The notes under the pieces are model-generated. The model worked only from the letters and a program-made list of their open reading frames with translations. It was not told the origin of the DNA and did no database searches. A stretch of 64,000 nt of DNA from Vreelandella glaciei (GTDB taxonomy: Bacteria > Pseudomonadota > Gammaproteobacteria > Pseudomonadales > Halomonadaceae): contig NZ_JACCDE010000016.1 of the NCBI RefSeq assembly GCF_013415125.1, forward strand, positions 53,732-117,731, given 5' to 3'. The position numbers and the translations under genes were made by a program. Positions 46,909-55,472 of this stretch are shown one piece after another (within the stretch, counting starts at the first letter, position 1; the number at the start of each line of letters is the position of its first letter).

Positions 46909-46992
46909 TTTATTCCTGCTGCTTAGTACTGCTGGATTAGTACTGCTGGATTAGTCCTGCTGGAGTGACCCTGCTGGATCACTCCTGCTGAA
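46909..46992. repeat. Six tandem 14-bp units between ribBA and ribH
   Basis: Consecutive 14-base units share the core CCTGCTGGA (on the minus strand TCCAGCAGG): two are identical (TTAGTACTGCTGGA), the others diverge by a few bases. The array covers the ribH Shine-Dalgarno at one end and the last codons and stop of ribBA at the other. Each unit carries an AGCAGG/AGCAGT Shine-Dalgarno-like core on the minus strand. Confidence 0.85.
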
Positions 46993-48145
46993 AGGTTGGC
47001 TCATCCGCCGTGTCATTAGGCCCTAGACGCTCAACGACTTCGAGATCAAAGCCGGATAGCGCGGAGAACTTCCACGGTGAACTCAATAATCGCATTTTAC
47101 CCACGCCTAAATAGCGCAGGATTTGCGAGCCGGTGCCGATGGTTAAATAGTTGCCAGCGCCGTCAGAATCACTGGTCCGCGGCTGGCGAACGCGATCCAA
47201 AAAGATATCCAGTTGATCTTTTAAATCCTGATGGGGGCGACCGTCATCAATTAACACAAACACCCCTGCGTTTGAACTGGCAATCTCCTCCAGCGCCCGA
47301 TGGGCATCCCAGCGGCACTGGTCGCCTTTCATCAGGCCCATCACATCGCGCAGCGTATCGGTAAGATGCACGCGAACCGTGGTGGACTCCTCTGGGGTGG
47401 GCTGACCGTTCACCAGCGCCAAATGGTGAGCGCCCTGGATGCGGTCACGGAAAACGTGCAGCGTCAGTTCGCCATGCGCCGTCATCACCGTTGAGGCTTC
47501 CAGGTGATCAATGGTCTGCTCGTTGACGATGCGGTAGTGAATCAAATCCGCAATGGTACCGATTTTTATGCCGTGCTGTTGAGCAAACGCTTCCAGTTCG
47601 GGGCGACGCGCCATACTGCCGTCGTCGTTCATGACCTCGCAGATCACCCCGCTGGGGTCACACCCTGCCAGCGCCGCCAAATCACACGCTGCTTCGGTAT
47701 GCCCCGCACGGCGAAGCACGCCGCCGGGCTCTGCCATCAACGGGAAAATATGCCCCGGCTGAACGATATCAGAGGGCTTGGCATGGGGCGCCACTGCCGC
47801 TTGAACCGTGCGTGCGCGATCCGCCGCTGAAATACCGGTGGTAACGCCTTCGGTCGCTTCAATCGAGAGCGTAAATTTGGTGCCAAAGCCGGAGCCATTG
47901 TCACGCACCATGAGCGGCAAATTCAGTTGCTCACAGCGGGCACGGGTCATCGGCATACAGATAAGACCACGGGCGAAACGGGCCATGAAGTTGATATGCT
48001 CGGCCTGCACTTTTTCGGCGGCCATAATGATATCACCTTCGTTTTCGCGATCCTCATCGTCCATGAGAATCACCATTTTGCCCTGGCGGATATCTTCCAC
48101 CAGCTCGGCGATAGGGGCTAAGCCTCTAGAGGAGGAGTGCGCCAT
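46979..48145 (-). CDS. ribB: 3,4-dihydroxy-2-butanone-4-phosphate synthase with degenerate GTP cyclohydrolase II domain (RibBX-type)
   Basis: Residues about 1-210 are a full RibB domain ([62 protein letters not shown]), which makes the four-carbon precursor of riboflavin from ribulose 5-phosphate. The C-terminal 170 residues follow the GTP cyclohydrolase II fold ([26 protein letters not shown]). However, the zinc-binding Cys-x10-Cys-x-Cys of that enzyme is replaced ([27 protein letters not shown]). So the second domain is probably not a cyclohydrolase. ATG at 48145 has GGAG six bases ahead; an in-frame start 30 codons upstream is less likely. Confidence 0.93.
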   Translation of the reverse strand: MAHSSSRGLAPIAELVEDIRQGKMVILMDDEDRENEGDIIMAAEKVQAEHINFMARFARGLICMPMTRARCEQLNLPLMVRDNGSGFGTKFTLSIEATEGVTTGISAADRARTVQAAVAPHAKPSDIVQPGHIFPLMAEPGGVLRRAGHTEAACDLAALAGCDPSGVICEVMNDDGSMARRPELEAFAQQHGIKIGTIADLIHYRIVNEQTIDHLEASTVMTAHGELTLHVFRDRIQGAHHLALVNGQPTPEESTTVRVHLTDTLRDVMGLMKGDQCRWDAHRALEEIASSNAGVFVLIDDGRPHQDLKDQLDIFLDRVRQPRTSDSDGAGNYLTIGTGSQILRYLGVGKMRLLSSPWKFSALSGFDLEVVERLGPNDTADEPTFQQE

Positions 48146-48255
48146 GGAATCTCCAAAAGTTGTCGCGTAACGTTGCCGCAAAAAAGCTGTTGCGCCAGCT
48201 TGTAACGAAAAGTCGTCACGAAATAAGGTTGTCACGTTAGCTGCGATTTCGCGCG

Positions 48256-49422
48256 TCAGGGTACCTTGCTATCGCCAGTTGCGCTAGTCGACTGAGGGGA
48301 AGCGATAATGCGCCAATCGCGCCCCACCGCTCGCATATCATGAATGGTTAAACGTCGCTGATCGGCCATGCGTGAGAGTCCTGGCAGCGCAAATAGCGGT
48401 CGTGCCTCGCCACCTAACAGCGTGGGGGCAACAAACAGCTGCAGCTCATCGACCAGTCCCGCATCAAGCAGAGCACCCGCCAGGGTCGCGCCGGTTTCTA
48501 CCAGCAGCTCATTAACCTGTTCGCTCTCGGCTAACCAATTCAGCATCAAGGCTAAATCAATGCGGCCATCACTACCGGCAGGCAACACCTGCACTTCAGC
48601 ACCCGCTTTGGTTAACCGTTCGCGCTTTTCAGCCACATGGTCTGGGGTGGTCACCACCAAGGTTCGCCCCGGTTCGCTTAAACAGGCGGCCGCCAAGGGC
48701 AAGCGCAAATGGGTATCTAACACCACCCTTAGTGGTTGGCGCTGCACCACCTCATCGGCATTGGCAAGCGACAACTGCTCGGCGCGAAGAGTAAGCCGCG
48801 AGTCGTCCATGATAATCGATTCAACGCCGCTTAATATCGCACTGGAGCGCGCCCGCAGCCGCTGCACTTGCGTTCGCGCTTCGGGACCGGTAATCCACTG
48901 AGACTCACCGGATCCCATGGCCGTACGTCCATCTAAACTCATGGCCATTTTCAGGCGTACAAAGGGGCGCTGCGTGGTCATTCGGGCAATAAAGCCAGGG
49001 TTCAATGCCCGCGCTTCACTCTCAAGCAGGCCTACTGCCACCTCAATACCGGCTTCTTCAAGCAAGCGAATACCCCGGCCACTGACCTGGGGGTTGGGGT
49101 CCTGCATCGCAATCACTACCCGAGCCACCTTGGCCTTTTGCAGAGCAACCGCACACGGGCCGGTACGCCCAGTGTGCGAGCAAGGTTCAAGAGTGACGTA
49201 AGCCGTCGCGCCCTGGGCCCGTTCACCGGCTGCGATTAAGGCATGGATTTCCGCATGCGGCTCACCGGCTCGCCGATGAAAGCCTTCCCCAACGATCTGC
49301 TCATCGCGCACGATCACACAACCGACCCGAGGATTAGGATCGGTGGTGTAAAGCCCTTTGCGCGCCAGCTTAAGCGCCTGCGCCATATAACGGTAATCGT
49401 CTTGGCTAAACAGAGCGCTCAT
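48256..49422 (-). CDS. ribD: Bifunctional riboflavin deaminase/reductase
   Basis: Two steps of riboflavin synthesis. The N-terminal deaminase (about 1-145) has zinc motif HAEIHAL and [11 protein letters not shown]; the C-terminal NADPH reductase (about 150-375) has [23 protein letters not shown] and [14 protein letters not shown]. Length 388 residues. It overlaps nrdR by four bases. The next gene downstream is ribB after 110 bases, with no ribE in between. Confidence 0.96.
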   Translation of the reverse strand: MSALFSQDDYRYMAQALKLARKGLYTTDPNPRVGCVIVRDEQIVGEGFHRRAGEPHAEIHALIAAGERAQGATAYVTLEPCSHTGRTGPCAVALQKAKVARVVIAMQDPNPQVSGRGIRLLEEAGIEVAVGLLESEARALNPGFIARMTTQRPFVRLKMAMSLDGRTAMGSGESQWITGPEARTQVQRLRARSSAILSGVESIIMDDSRLTLRAEQLSLANADEVVQRQPLRVVLDTHLRLPLAAACLSEPGRTLVVTTPDHVAEKRERLTKAGAEVQVLPAGSDGRIDLALMLNWLAESEQVNELLVETGATLAGALLDAGLVDELQLFVAPTLLGGEARPLFALPGLSRMADQRRLTIHDMRAVGRDWRIIASPQSTSATGDSKVP

Positions 49423-49922
49423 TTTGGCGGCTCGCTAGTGTGTCTCACTGTAGAAGAGGACGCTTGATTGGGCTCTTGGGAAAGCCGATCAATCTCAGCA
49501 CGAAATTCATCCAAATCCTGAAACTTGCGGTACACCGAGGCAAAGCGGATGTAAGCCACATGGTCGAGGGTTTTCAGCGCCTGCATCACCGACTCACCAA
49601 TATCACGGGCGTTGATCTCACGATCGCCTCGCGCACGGAGGGTTTGACGTATGCGCTCGACGGCCGCTTCAATGGCTTCCGCGCTGACCGGGCGCTTTTC
49701 AAGCGCACGCAGCATGCCCGCCCGGAGTTTGGCTTCATGAAAGCTTTCCCGGGAACCGTCTGACTTCACCACGCGAGGCATTACGAGTTCAGCAGTTTCG
49801 TAAGTGGTAAAGCGCTCCTGACAGCTCGCACACTGGCGACGACGGCGCACTTGATCGCCATCGGCCACCAATCGCGAATCGGTCACTCGAGTATCGTTTG
49901 CACCACAAAAAGGGCAATGCAT
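49419..49922 (-). CDS. nrdR: Transcriptional repressor NrdR
   Basis: An ATP/dATP-sensing repressor of ribonucleotide reductase genes. It has a zinc ribbon at the start ([13 protein letters not shown]...[16 protein letters not shown]) and an ATP-cone domain ([31 protein letters not shown]). ATG at 49922 is chosen because the zinc ribbon begins there; the frame is open to a TTG three codons earlier. Length 167 residues. Confidence 0.96.
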   Translation of the reverse strand: MHCPFCGANDTRVTDSRLVADGDQVRRRRQCASCQERFTTYETAELVMPRVVKSDGSRESFHEAKLRAGMLRALEKRPVSAEAIEAAVERIRQTLRARGDREINARDIGESVMQALKTLDHVAYIRFASVYRKFQDLDEFRAEIDRLSQEPNQASSSTVRHTSEPPK

Positions 49923-49981
49923 AGCGGTCAACCTGTTGTCAGCTCGTGCTGGCGTGCCGCACGAGTTAGCGTGTTATAACC

Positions 49982-49997
49982 TGGCAATGAATATGCT
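49982..49997 (+). promoter_or_regulatory. Sigma-54-like promoter ahead of the GH13 phosphorylase
   Basis: TGGCAATGAATATGCT has the invariant GG and GC of sigma-54 promoters exactly 10 bases apart, with TGGCA intact in the -24 part and ATGC for TTGC in the -12 part. The predicted start of transcription is near 50008, about 125 bases ahead of the ATG at 50134. A 7-bp inverted repeat (CTCGTGC/GCACGAG, 49943-49965) lies just upstream. Confidence 0.5.
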
Positions 49998-50004
49998 ATT
50001 AATG

Positions 50005-50055
50005 GCGTTTAAACCGGCATCAACGTCTTAAGCTAATGGATGTTAGCGTTTAAAC
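50005..50055. promoter_or_regulatory. Pair of GCGTTTAAAC motifs (possible operators)
   Basis: GCGTTTAAAC occurs at 50005-50014 and again at 50046-50055; the second extends to the palindrome GCGTTTAAACGC. They are 41 bases apart, close to four helical turns, between the sigma-54-like element and the phosphorylase start. Such a pair suits a dimeric repressor, which I cannot name. Confidence 0.4.
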
Positions 50056-50133
50056 GCGCTATCAACCTCGCATTGTAACGATTTGGCACACATGCTGCAG
50101 CGTTTGTGGCAGATTGTTTATCAGGAGCCACCC

Positions 50134-51900
50134 ATGTCCCCCTTTGAGCAGACCGTGCACGGCTACCTCAGCCACCTATACGGGCCGCGTGCTGGCGAAG
50201 TGCAGCGCCGCTTAAATCAACACCTTGAGCATTTTCTGTCGCTTGCCCCTTTTTCGTCCGCCCCCGGCGATGCTCCTTCCAAAAAAGCACCTTCATGGAG
50301 CGAAAAAGATCAGTGGGTAATTAGCTATGGTGACTCCATTATAGAAGAGGGTGTGCCGCCACTGGCAGTCCTTAGCGATTTTCTTCAAGCGCGGCTGGGC
50401 GAGCGTATCAGCGGCGTGCATGTGCTGCCCTTCTTCCCGTGGAGTAGCGACGACGGCTTCTCGGTGATCCACTACCGGGAAGTGAATAGTGAGCTTGGCG
50501 ACTGGTCGCATATCCGCGAGCTCGCCGGTCATTACGACCTGATGGCCGATTTGGTGCTCAACCATGTTTCCAGGGAGTCGCTCTGGTTTGTGGATTACCT
50601 GAGCGGCAGCCTGCCCGGCCGCGACTACTTCATCGAAGTTGACCCTGACACCGATGTCTCTCAGGTAGTTCGCCCCCGCAGCAACCCGTTGCTGGTACCT
50701 ATTTCAACCCGGCGCGGCACCCGTTATCTATGGGCAACCTTCTCCGAAGACCAGCTCGATCTAAACTTTGAACATCCCGATGTTCTGCTGGAGTTCGTCG
50801 GCATTCTGCTCTTCTACCTGGAGCAGGGCACACGGATTATCCGCTTGGATGCGGTGGCTTTCTTATGGAAGCGGTTGGGCACCTCCTGTATTCACCTGCC
50901 GGAAACCCACACCGTGGTGCGTTTGCTTCGCGCGATTGTCGACCATGTCGCCCCCGGCACTCTGCTGATTACCGAAACCAACGTGCCGCACCAAGAGAAC
51001 ATCAGCTATTTCGGGCTTGAACGGCTCCCCAAGGGGCCGCCCGATGAAGCGCACATGATTTATCAATTCACGCTGCCGCCGCTGCTGCTCCATACCTTAA
51101 CCCGTGGCGAGGCCAGCACGCTGCAAACCTGGCTTGCCAGCCTGCCGGTTCTGCCTGACCACTGTACTTACCTGAACTTTACCGCCAGCCATGACGGTAT
51201 TGGTGTGCGCCCACTGGAAGGCCTACTGCCCGATCACGAGCGCGATGCACTGCTGGAGCTGATGCACAAATTCGGCGGTTTTGTCAGCATGCGCAGCAAC
51301 CCGGATGGCAGCGACACGCCCTACGAGATCAACATCACCTGGTTTGAAGCCATGCGCGGCACCCGCCGTGGCCCGGATCCATGGCAAATAGCCCGCTTCC
51401 TCTGCAGCCAAGCGATCATGCTCAGCCTGCAGGGAATACCAGCCCTCTATATTCATACGCTGACGGGCACACTCAACGATGTAGAAGGCGTTGAGCGCAG
51501 TGGTCGCCTGCGCTCGATCAACCGGCGGCGCTGGCAGCGTAGCGAGCTGGATCTGCTACTGGATAGTCCTTCCACCCCTACCCACGATGTGTTTCATGCC
51601 TTAAACCGGCTGCTGGATCAGCGTCGTCAAGAACCCTGTTTTCACCCCAGTGCTGCTCAGCGGGTGTTGGAATCGCCCCCAGAATTGCTGGCGGTGGAAC
51701 GTGGCCCCCTGCATGATGGCCGTCGTCTGCTGGCACTATATAACGTCACCGACCTGCCGCTCCCCTTAGCGAATGTGGGTGAGGCGGTAACCCAATCGCT
51801 GAACCAACACGCATGGCAGGCGCTTGACCCAAGCAACCCGTGGGTGGCCGAAGGCGCCCTGCCGCCTTATGCGGTGCGCTGGCTGGTGGCCACCGGTTAG
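50134..51900 (+). CDS. GH13 sugar phosphorylase, probably glucosylglycerate phosphorylase
   Basis: A 588-residue GH13 subfamily 18 enzyme (sucrose phosphorylase family). Catalytic segments: DLVLNHVS, IIRLDAVAF (nucleophile Asp), LITETNVPH (acid/base Glu) and NFTASHDGIGVRPLEG (stabilising Asp). These enzymes split an alpha-glucoside with phosphate to glucose-1-phosphate. The subfamily contains sucrose phosphorylase and glucosylglycerate phosphorylase (E. coli YcjM). The latter is favoured because gpgS and gpgP lie 8-10 kb away and both units carry sigma-54-like promoters. ATG at 50134 has AGGAG ahead; the frame opens 17 codons earlier. Confidence 0.85.
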   Translation: MSPFEQTVHGYLSHLYGPRAGEVQRRLNQHLEHFLSLAPFSSAPGDAPSKKAPSWSEKDQWVISYGDSIIEEGVPPLAVLSDFLQARLGERISGVHVLPFFPWSSDDGFSVIHYREVNSELGDWSHIRELAGHYDLMADLVLNHVSRESLWFVDYLSGSLPGRDYFIEVDPDTDVSQVVRPRSNPLLVPISTRRGTRYLWATFSEDQLDLNFEHPDVLLEFVGILLFYLEQGTRIIRLDAVAFLWKRLGTSCIHLPETHTVVRLLRAIVDHVAPGTLLITETNVPHQENISYFGLERLPKGPPDEAHMIYQFTLPPLLLHTLTRGEASTLQTWLASLPVLPDHCTYLNFTASHDGIGVRPLEGLLPDHERDALLELMHKFGGFVSMRSNPDGSDTPYEINITWFEAMRGTRRGPDPWQIARFLCSQAIMLSLQGIPALYIHTLTGTLNDVEGVERSGRLRSINRRRWQRSELDLLLDSPSTPTHDVFHALNRLLDQRRQEPCFHPSAAQRVLESPPELLAVERGPLHDGRRLLALYNVTDLPLPLANVGEAVTQSLNQHAWQALDPSNPWVAEGALPPYAVRWLVATG

Positions 51901-52019
51901 TCGCGGCGCCTCCCCCGCCAGTTGCGACATAACGCCCCAGGGGCGACTAACATAATCCTTAAATAATCCAGTGCTGCGATGATGCCAGACCAAGATCACA
52001 TGAAGGATCGTTACTGGTT

Positions 52020-52835
52020 ATGTTGCAACAAAGCATCGCCCTTGGCCCGATGGGCTTTAGTATTCACCAGCTATTGATCGGCCTGGCCTTTTTATTGGCA
52101 CTGCTGGCTGGCGCGCTGTTGGGAAGGCGCCATCGGGTAGCCGTCAGCGATACGCTGTTTACCCTGCTGCTGGTTGCCCTTGTCGGCGCGCGCCTGGTTT
52201 TTGTCCTGCGTTACTGGGGCGAATACGAGGGGCTACTTTCCCGCCTGGATATTCGAGATGGCGGCTTTGATATTGTCGGTGGTCTTGTCTCGGCACTGGC
52301 GTACGCCGGCTGGACGCTGTGGCGCTCCCCTCGCCAGCGGGTGCCACTTTCCGGTGCCCTGCTGGCGGGCGGCCTTGTCTGGGGGTTGACCGCCGCTAGC
52401 GCCACCATGATAGAGCATCAATCCCGGCCGTTGCCGGAGGTGGCGCTGACTACCCGTTCAGGCGAGCCCATTGACCTTCCCCACCTGTCACGCTCGACCC
52501 AGCAACCCATGGTGGTCAATTTATGGGCCAGCTGGTGTCCGCCCTGTATCCGTGAAATGCCGGTGTTTGCGCAAGCGCAGGATAATGAACCCGGCATCAC
52601 CTTTGTGTTCGTTAACCAAGGGGAGTCGCTCGGCCAGATCAACGCTTTTATGGATGAGTACGGCTTTTCTCTCGATAACGTTTGGCAAGACCCACGCAAT
52701 GCCGTTGGCCAGGCTACCGGCGCCAACGCGATGCCTACCACACTTTACTATGATGCCGACGGCCAACTCGTCAGCACTCATTTTGGCGAACTTTCCAGCG
52801 CCACCCTGCAGCAAGGATTGGAGCGTTTACGCTGA
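52020..52835 (+). CDS. Lgt-like membrane domain fused to TlpA/ResA-type thioredoxin
   Basis: A 271-residue protein. The first 130 residues contain four membrane segments. The part VALVGARLVFVLRYW with LDIRDGGFDIVGGLVSALAYA (about 53-97) aligns in pattern with the Lgt segment [23 protein letters not shown], but the catalytic GRIGNFxN region is missing. The C-terminal half is a periplasmic thioredoxin fold with WASWCPPCIREMP (active-site Cys 173 and 176) and the cis-Pro AMPTT. It probably reduces or exchanges disulfides outside the membrane. dsbG follows after 65 bases on the same strand. Confidence 0.85.
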   Translation: MLQQSIALGPMGFSIHQLLIGLAFLLALLAGALLGRRHRVAVSDTLFTLLLVALVGARLVFVLRYWGEYEGLLSRLDIRDGGFDIVGGLVSALAYAGWTLWRSPRQRVPLSGALLAGGLVWGLTAASATMIEHQSRPLPEVALTTRSGEPIDLPHLSRSTQQPMVVNLWASWCPPCIREMPVFAQAQDNEPGITFVFVNQGESLGQINAFMDEYGFSLDNVWQDPRNAVGQATGANAMPTTLYYDADGQLVSTHFGELSSATLQQGLERLR

Positions 52836-52900
52836 TTGCTGCACGAGCCGACCACCTTTTTTCGCCTGGCTAACGTCAACTCACTCAACAGGATGTTGCA

Positions 52901-53683
52901 ATGCGCTTGAACCACTACACCACTATCAGCCGTTTTGTTCTCCTGGCAGGGCTGGGAGGAGTATCCACAGGCTACGCCGATGATCTCCCTGCCCCAGTAC
53001 AGGCACTGGCCGACCAGGGCCTGGAAATTCATGGCCAGTTTGACGCCCCTGGCGGTTTGCGCGGCTATGGCGCCAGCGTTCAGGGCCAGGACATGGCCAT
53101 TTACCTGACCCCAGATGGCGAGCACGCGGTGGTGGGGACACTGACGGATAGCGAGGGTAACGACCTCACTGAAGCGCAACTGGACGAGCACGTGCGTGCG
53201 CCTTTAGAAGCACAGACCTGGCAGCTTCTGAGCGAAAGTCATTGGATTCAGGATGGTGACGTGGATGCCTCCCGTGTGATTTACACCTTCACGGACGCCA
53301 ACTGCCCCTATTGCCGCCAGCTTTGGCAAGACGTTCGCCCCTGGGTGGAAGCAGGTAAGGTACAGCTACGTCATATCATGGTCGGAATCTTAGCGCCCGA
53401 CAGCCCTGGAAAAGCAGCCGCCCTACTCGGAGCCGGTGACCCGGCTGCGACGCTGCATGCCCATGAAAGTGGCCAGCAGGAAGTCGAAGCTAGCGCCCAA
53501 CCAAGGGAAATTGAAGAACAAGTGTATACCAATAACCAGCTGTTCGAGGAGCTGGGGCTGTATGCTACCCCCACCTCGGTTTTTCAGCGGAAAACAGAGA
53601 ACGGGAACGTGCGTCTTGACCGCATTCAGGGTATGCCCAGTGATGAGCGGCTGATCGACATGATGGGCAGTGAAGCGCCCTGA
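52901..53683 (+). CDS. dsbG: Thiol:disulfide interchange protein DsbG-like
   Basis: A 260-residue periplasmic protein with a signal peptide (cleavage near GYADD, about residue 26). An N-terminal DsbC/G dimerisation domain (about 30-110) is followed by a thioredoxin domain with FTDANCPYCRQLW (Cys 135 and 138) and cis-Pro in YATPTSVF. DsbG isomerises disulfides and protects single cysteines from over-oxidation. It pairs with the thioredoxin-fusion gene 65 bases upstream and faces the tsd genes convergently. Confidence 0.9.
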   Translation: MRLNHYTTISRFVLLAGLGGVSTGYADDLPAPVQALADQGLEIHGQFDAPGGLRGYGASVQGQDMAIYLTPDGEHAVVGTLTDSEGNDLTEAQLDEHVRAPLEAQTWQLLSESHWIQDGDVDASRVIYTFTDANCPYCRQLWQDVRPWVEAGKVQLRHIMVGILAPDSPGKAAALLGAGDPAATLHAHESGQQEVEASAQPREIEEQVYTNNQLFEELGLYATPTSVFQRKTENGNVRLDRIQGMPSDERLIDMMGSEAP

Positions 53684-53702
53684 AGCCGCGGCGTCACTCT
53701 TC

Positions 53703-53740
53703 AACGTCAGCTCGCGACACCGTGGTCGCGAGCTGACGTT
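53703..53740. terminator. Strong hairpin between convergent dsbG and tsdA
   Basis: A perfect 16-bp stem (AACGTCAGCTCGCGAC / GTCGCGAGCTGACGTT) with a 6-base loop lies between the stops of dsbG and tsdA. No T-run follows on either strand, so it is not a classical intrinsic terminator; it may block 3'-exonucleases or be REP-like. Confidence 0.5.
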
Positions 53741-53772
53741 ACATCCTGCAGTGTTGCAACCGATTACCACTT

Positions 53773-54783
53773 TCACTCCTCCGATAAGTTTTCAAACCTC
53801 GGCATGCCTACATTCCAGGGTTTGATATCGCCTTTCTCTCCGAAGTTGTCATGATCTCCCAGCACATGACCATCATGCTCGCGGGTTTGACCATAGAGTG
53901 AACGGCCATGGAACCGTTCCGCCGTCTCGGCGACATCCCCGGTATAGCGAGGATCCTGAGGACGCTCCTGGCTGGTTATATAATAGGCAATATCCCAGGC
54001 CTGTTGATCACTGAGCGAGCGGGGCTGGCCAAGCGGCATGTTTTGATAAATGAAGCCCGCCATGGTTTCCAGCCGCGCGATGCCTGCTCCCCAGTTATTG
54101 GAGCCGTCACCCCAGGGCGGGGGAAACACGTACTCATCATTTTCATAGTGCCCGGCACCATTTTCCTGGTGGCATATCGAGCAGTTTTCCTGGTAGGCAG
54201 TTTCCCCTCTAGCGTAGCTGGGGTCTTCGGTCGGCTCTTCTGGCGCTGGAAAGCCACGACCATAAATCGGCTTGTCGGGATACATCGGTGCGCCGGTGGC
54301 CAGCCACTGGTGATAGGCACTGAGTGCCAACATTTCATCACTACCATACTCCGGCGGCACGCCGTTCATAGAGTAGGCAAAGCAGCCGGCGATACGCTCT
54401 TCCAAGTTATTCACATGCTGGTTCTTGCCACGGAAGTCCGGCAGTGTAATGGCCGCTGTCCACACCGGGGCACTGAACGGCACCCGCCCTTCCCCCAGAT
54501 GGCAACTGGAGCAGTTCATGTCATTGAAGACATTCTCACCACGCAATTGCTGCGTATTAGTGAATAGATCGTGACCGTAGCGGATGACTTTTTTCAGTTC
54601 CGGATGAATATCGGCACTTTCCAGATCTTCCATGGTGGGCGGTTCGTGCACCAGTTGGTTCAGCGCTGCATCCGCCCGCTCTTCCTGAGCAAGGACACTG
54701 GTGGCGTAAACGCTAATACCGATGCCGACTGTCAATGAACAGCCAGTAAGCGCTAAAACGAGAGGGCGTGGACAGGTTATCAT
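53773..54783 (-). CDS. tsdA: Diheme cytochrome c thiosulfate dehydrogenase
   Basis: A periplasmic enzyme that oxidises thiosulfate to tetrathionate. Length 336 residues, with signal peptide ending near LAQ (residue 33). Heme sites are CSSCH (91-95) and CSICH (201-205). The segment LEERIAGCFAYSMNG holds Cys134 at the position of the unusual axial Cys ligand that marks TsdA. Also NMPLGQPRSLSDQQAWDIAYYI. A C-terminal extension of about 60 residues is longer than in Allochromatium TsdA. The gene overlaps tsdB by four bases, the tsdBA order known from Pseudomonas stutzeri. Confidence 0.88.
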   Translation of the reverse strand: MITCPRPLVLALTGCSLTVGIGISVYATSVLAQEERADAALNQLVHEPPTMEDLESADIHPELKKVIRYGHDLFTNTQQLRGENVFNDMNCSSCHLGEGRVPFSAPVWTAAITLPDFRGKNQHVNNLEERIAGCFAYSMNGVPPEYGSDEMLALSAYHQWLATGAPMYPDKPIYGRGFPAPEEPTEDPSYARGETAYQENCSICHQENGAGHYENDEYVFPPPWGDGSNNWGAGIARLETMAGFIYQNMPLGQPRSLSDQQAWDIAYYITSQERPQDPRYTGDVAETAERFHGRSLYGQTREHDGHVLGDHDNFGEKGDIKPWNVGMPRFENLSEE

Positions 54784-55445
54784 TGTGTTGACTCCTGGTC
54801 GGCAGAGGCGGGTTGCTTGGCGTACCAGGCGGATACAGCCTGGATGTCGTCATCACTCATGCGCTTGGCAATGGCGCCCATCAGGTTTTGCGGATCGTTG
54901 CTGCGTGTCTCGTTTTTCCACGCCGTCAATTGGGTGTGGATGTAGCCGGCATGCTGGCCTGCAATGCCTGGGAAGGTGTCACCTACGCCCTTGCCCCCTG
55001 GCCCATGGCAACTTTGGCAGGAAACAATGTAGGCGTTCCAATCGCCACGTTCGGCGAGCTGCTGCCCGCGGGCCAGCAGCGTCTCATTGGCCTCATCACC
55101 CCCTTGCCCCTGAGTAGCGGGCAGTTGGCTGTAGTAGGCGGCCACATCGGCGATTTGCTGGTCGTTGAGCATATTGGCAAATGTTGCCATCGTCGCGTTG
55201 TCACGCCGCCCCGCCTTAAAATCATGCAACTGCTTGGCTATATAGTCGGCATCCAGGCCAGCTAAACGCGGCCAGGACTCACCATCAGGCACATTCATGC
55301 CACTGCCATCGGCCTGGTGGCAGGCGCTACAGCTGGCCGCGGCGGCTTGCCCCCGCTCCATATTCCCCTCCTGAGCCACCGCCCCTGCGGCGATCAGGGT
55401 GATACCTACACAGAGACCAACCCTGCTAACGTATGTGTTATTCAT
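54780..55445 (-). CDS. tsdB: Diheme cytochrome c4-type electron acceptor (TsdB-like)
   Basis: A 221-residue periplasmic cytochrome with a signal peptide (to about residue 24) and two similar cytochrome c domains with heme motifs CSACH (39-43) and CQSCH (143-147). Each is followed by G-x-G and a Met ligand region (NATMATFANML; QNLMGAIAKRM). It is placed directly before tsdA with ATGA overlap, so it most likely takes electrons from TsdA and hands them to a terminal oxidase. It follows the sensor kinase gene by 27 bases. Confidence 0.88.
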   Translation of the reverse strand: MNNTYVSRVGLCVGITLIAAGAVAQEGNMERGQAAAASCSACHQADGSGMNVPDGESWPRLAGLDADYIAKQLHDFKAGRRDNATMATFANMLNDQQIADVAAYYSQLPATQGQGGDEANETLLARGQQLAERGDWNAYIVSCQSCHGPGGKGVGDTFPGIAGQHAGYIHTQLTAWKNETRSNDPQNLMGAIAKRMSDDDIQAVSAWYAKQPASADQESTQ

Positions 55446-55472
55446 ATCGGTTTCTCCCTTGCGTTATCTTTT

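Noticed and set aside
46909..46992. The 14-bp tandem array as a CRISPR
   Set aside because: Units are contiguous without spacers and too short; no cas genes nearby.
49885..49895. A TGCACCA half-site upstream of the GH13 gene as an NtrC site
   Set aside because: It lies within nrdR codons for the conserved zinc ribbon and lacks the second half.
46400..49950. An FMN riboswitch (RFN element) near the riboflavin genes
   Set aside because: No matching conserved leader is visible; gaps between the genes are too short.
53908..54567. A 219-codon plus-strand frame opposite tsdA
   Set aside because: Antisense to a gene with two heme motifs and an axial Cys; no coding features of its own.
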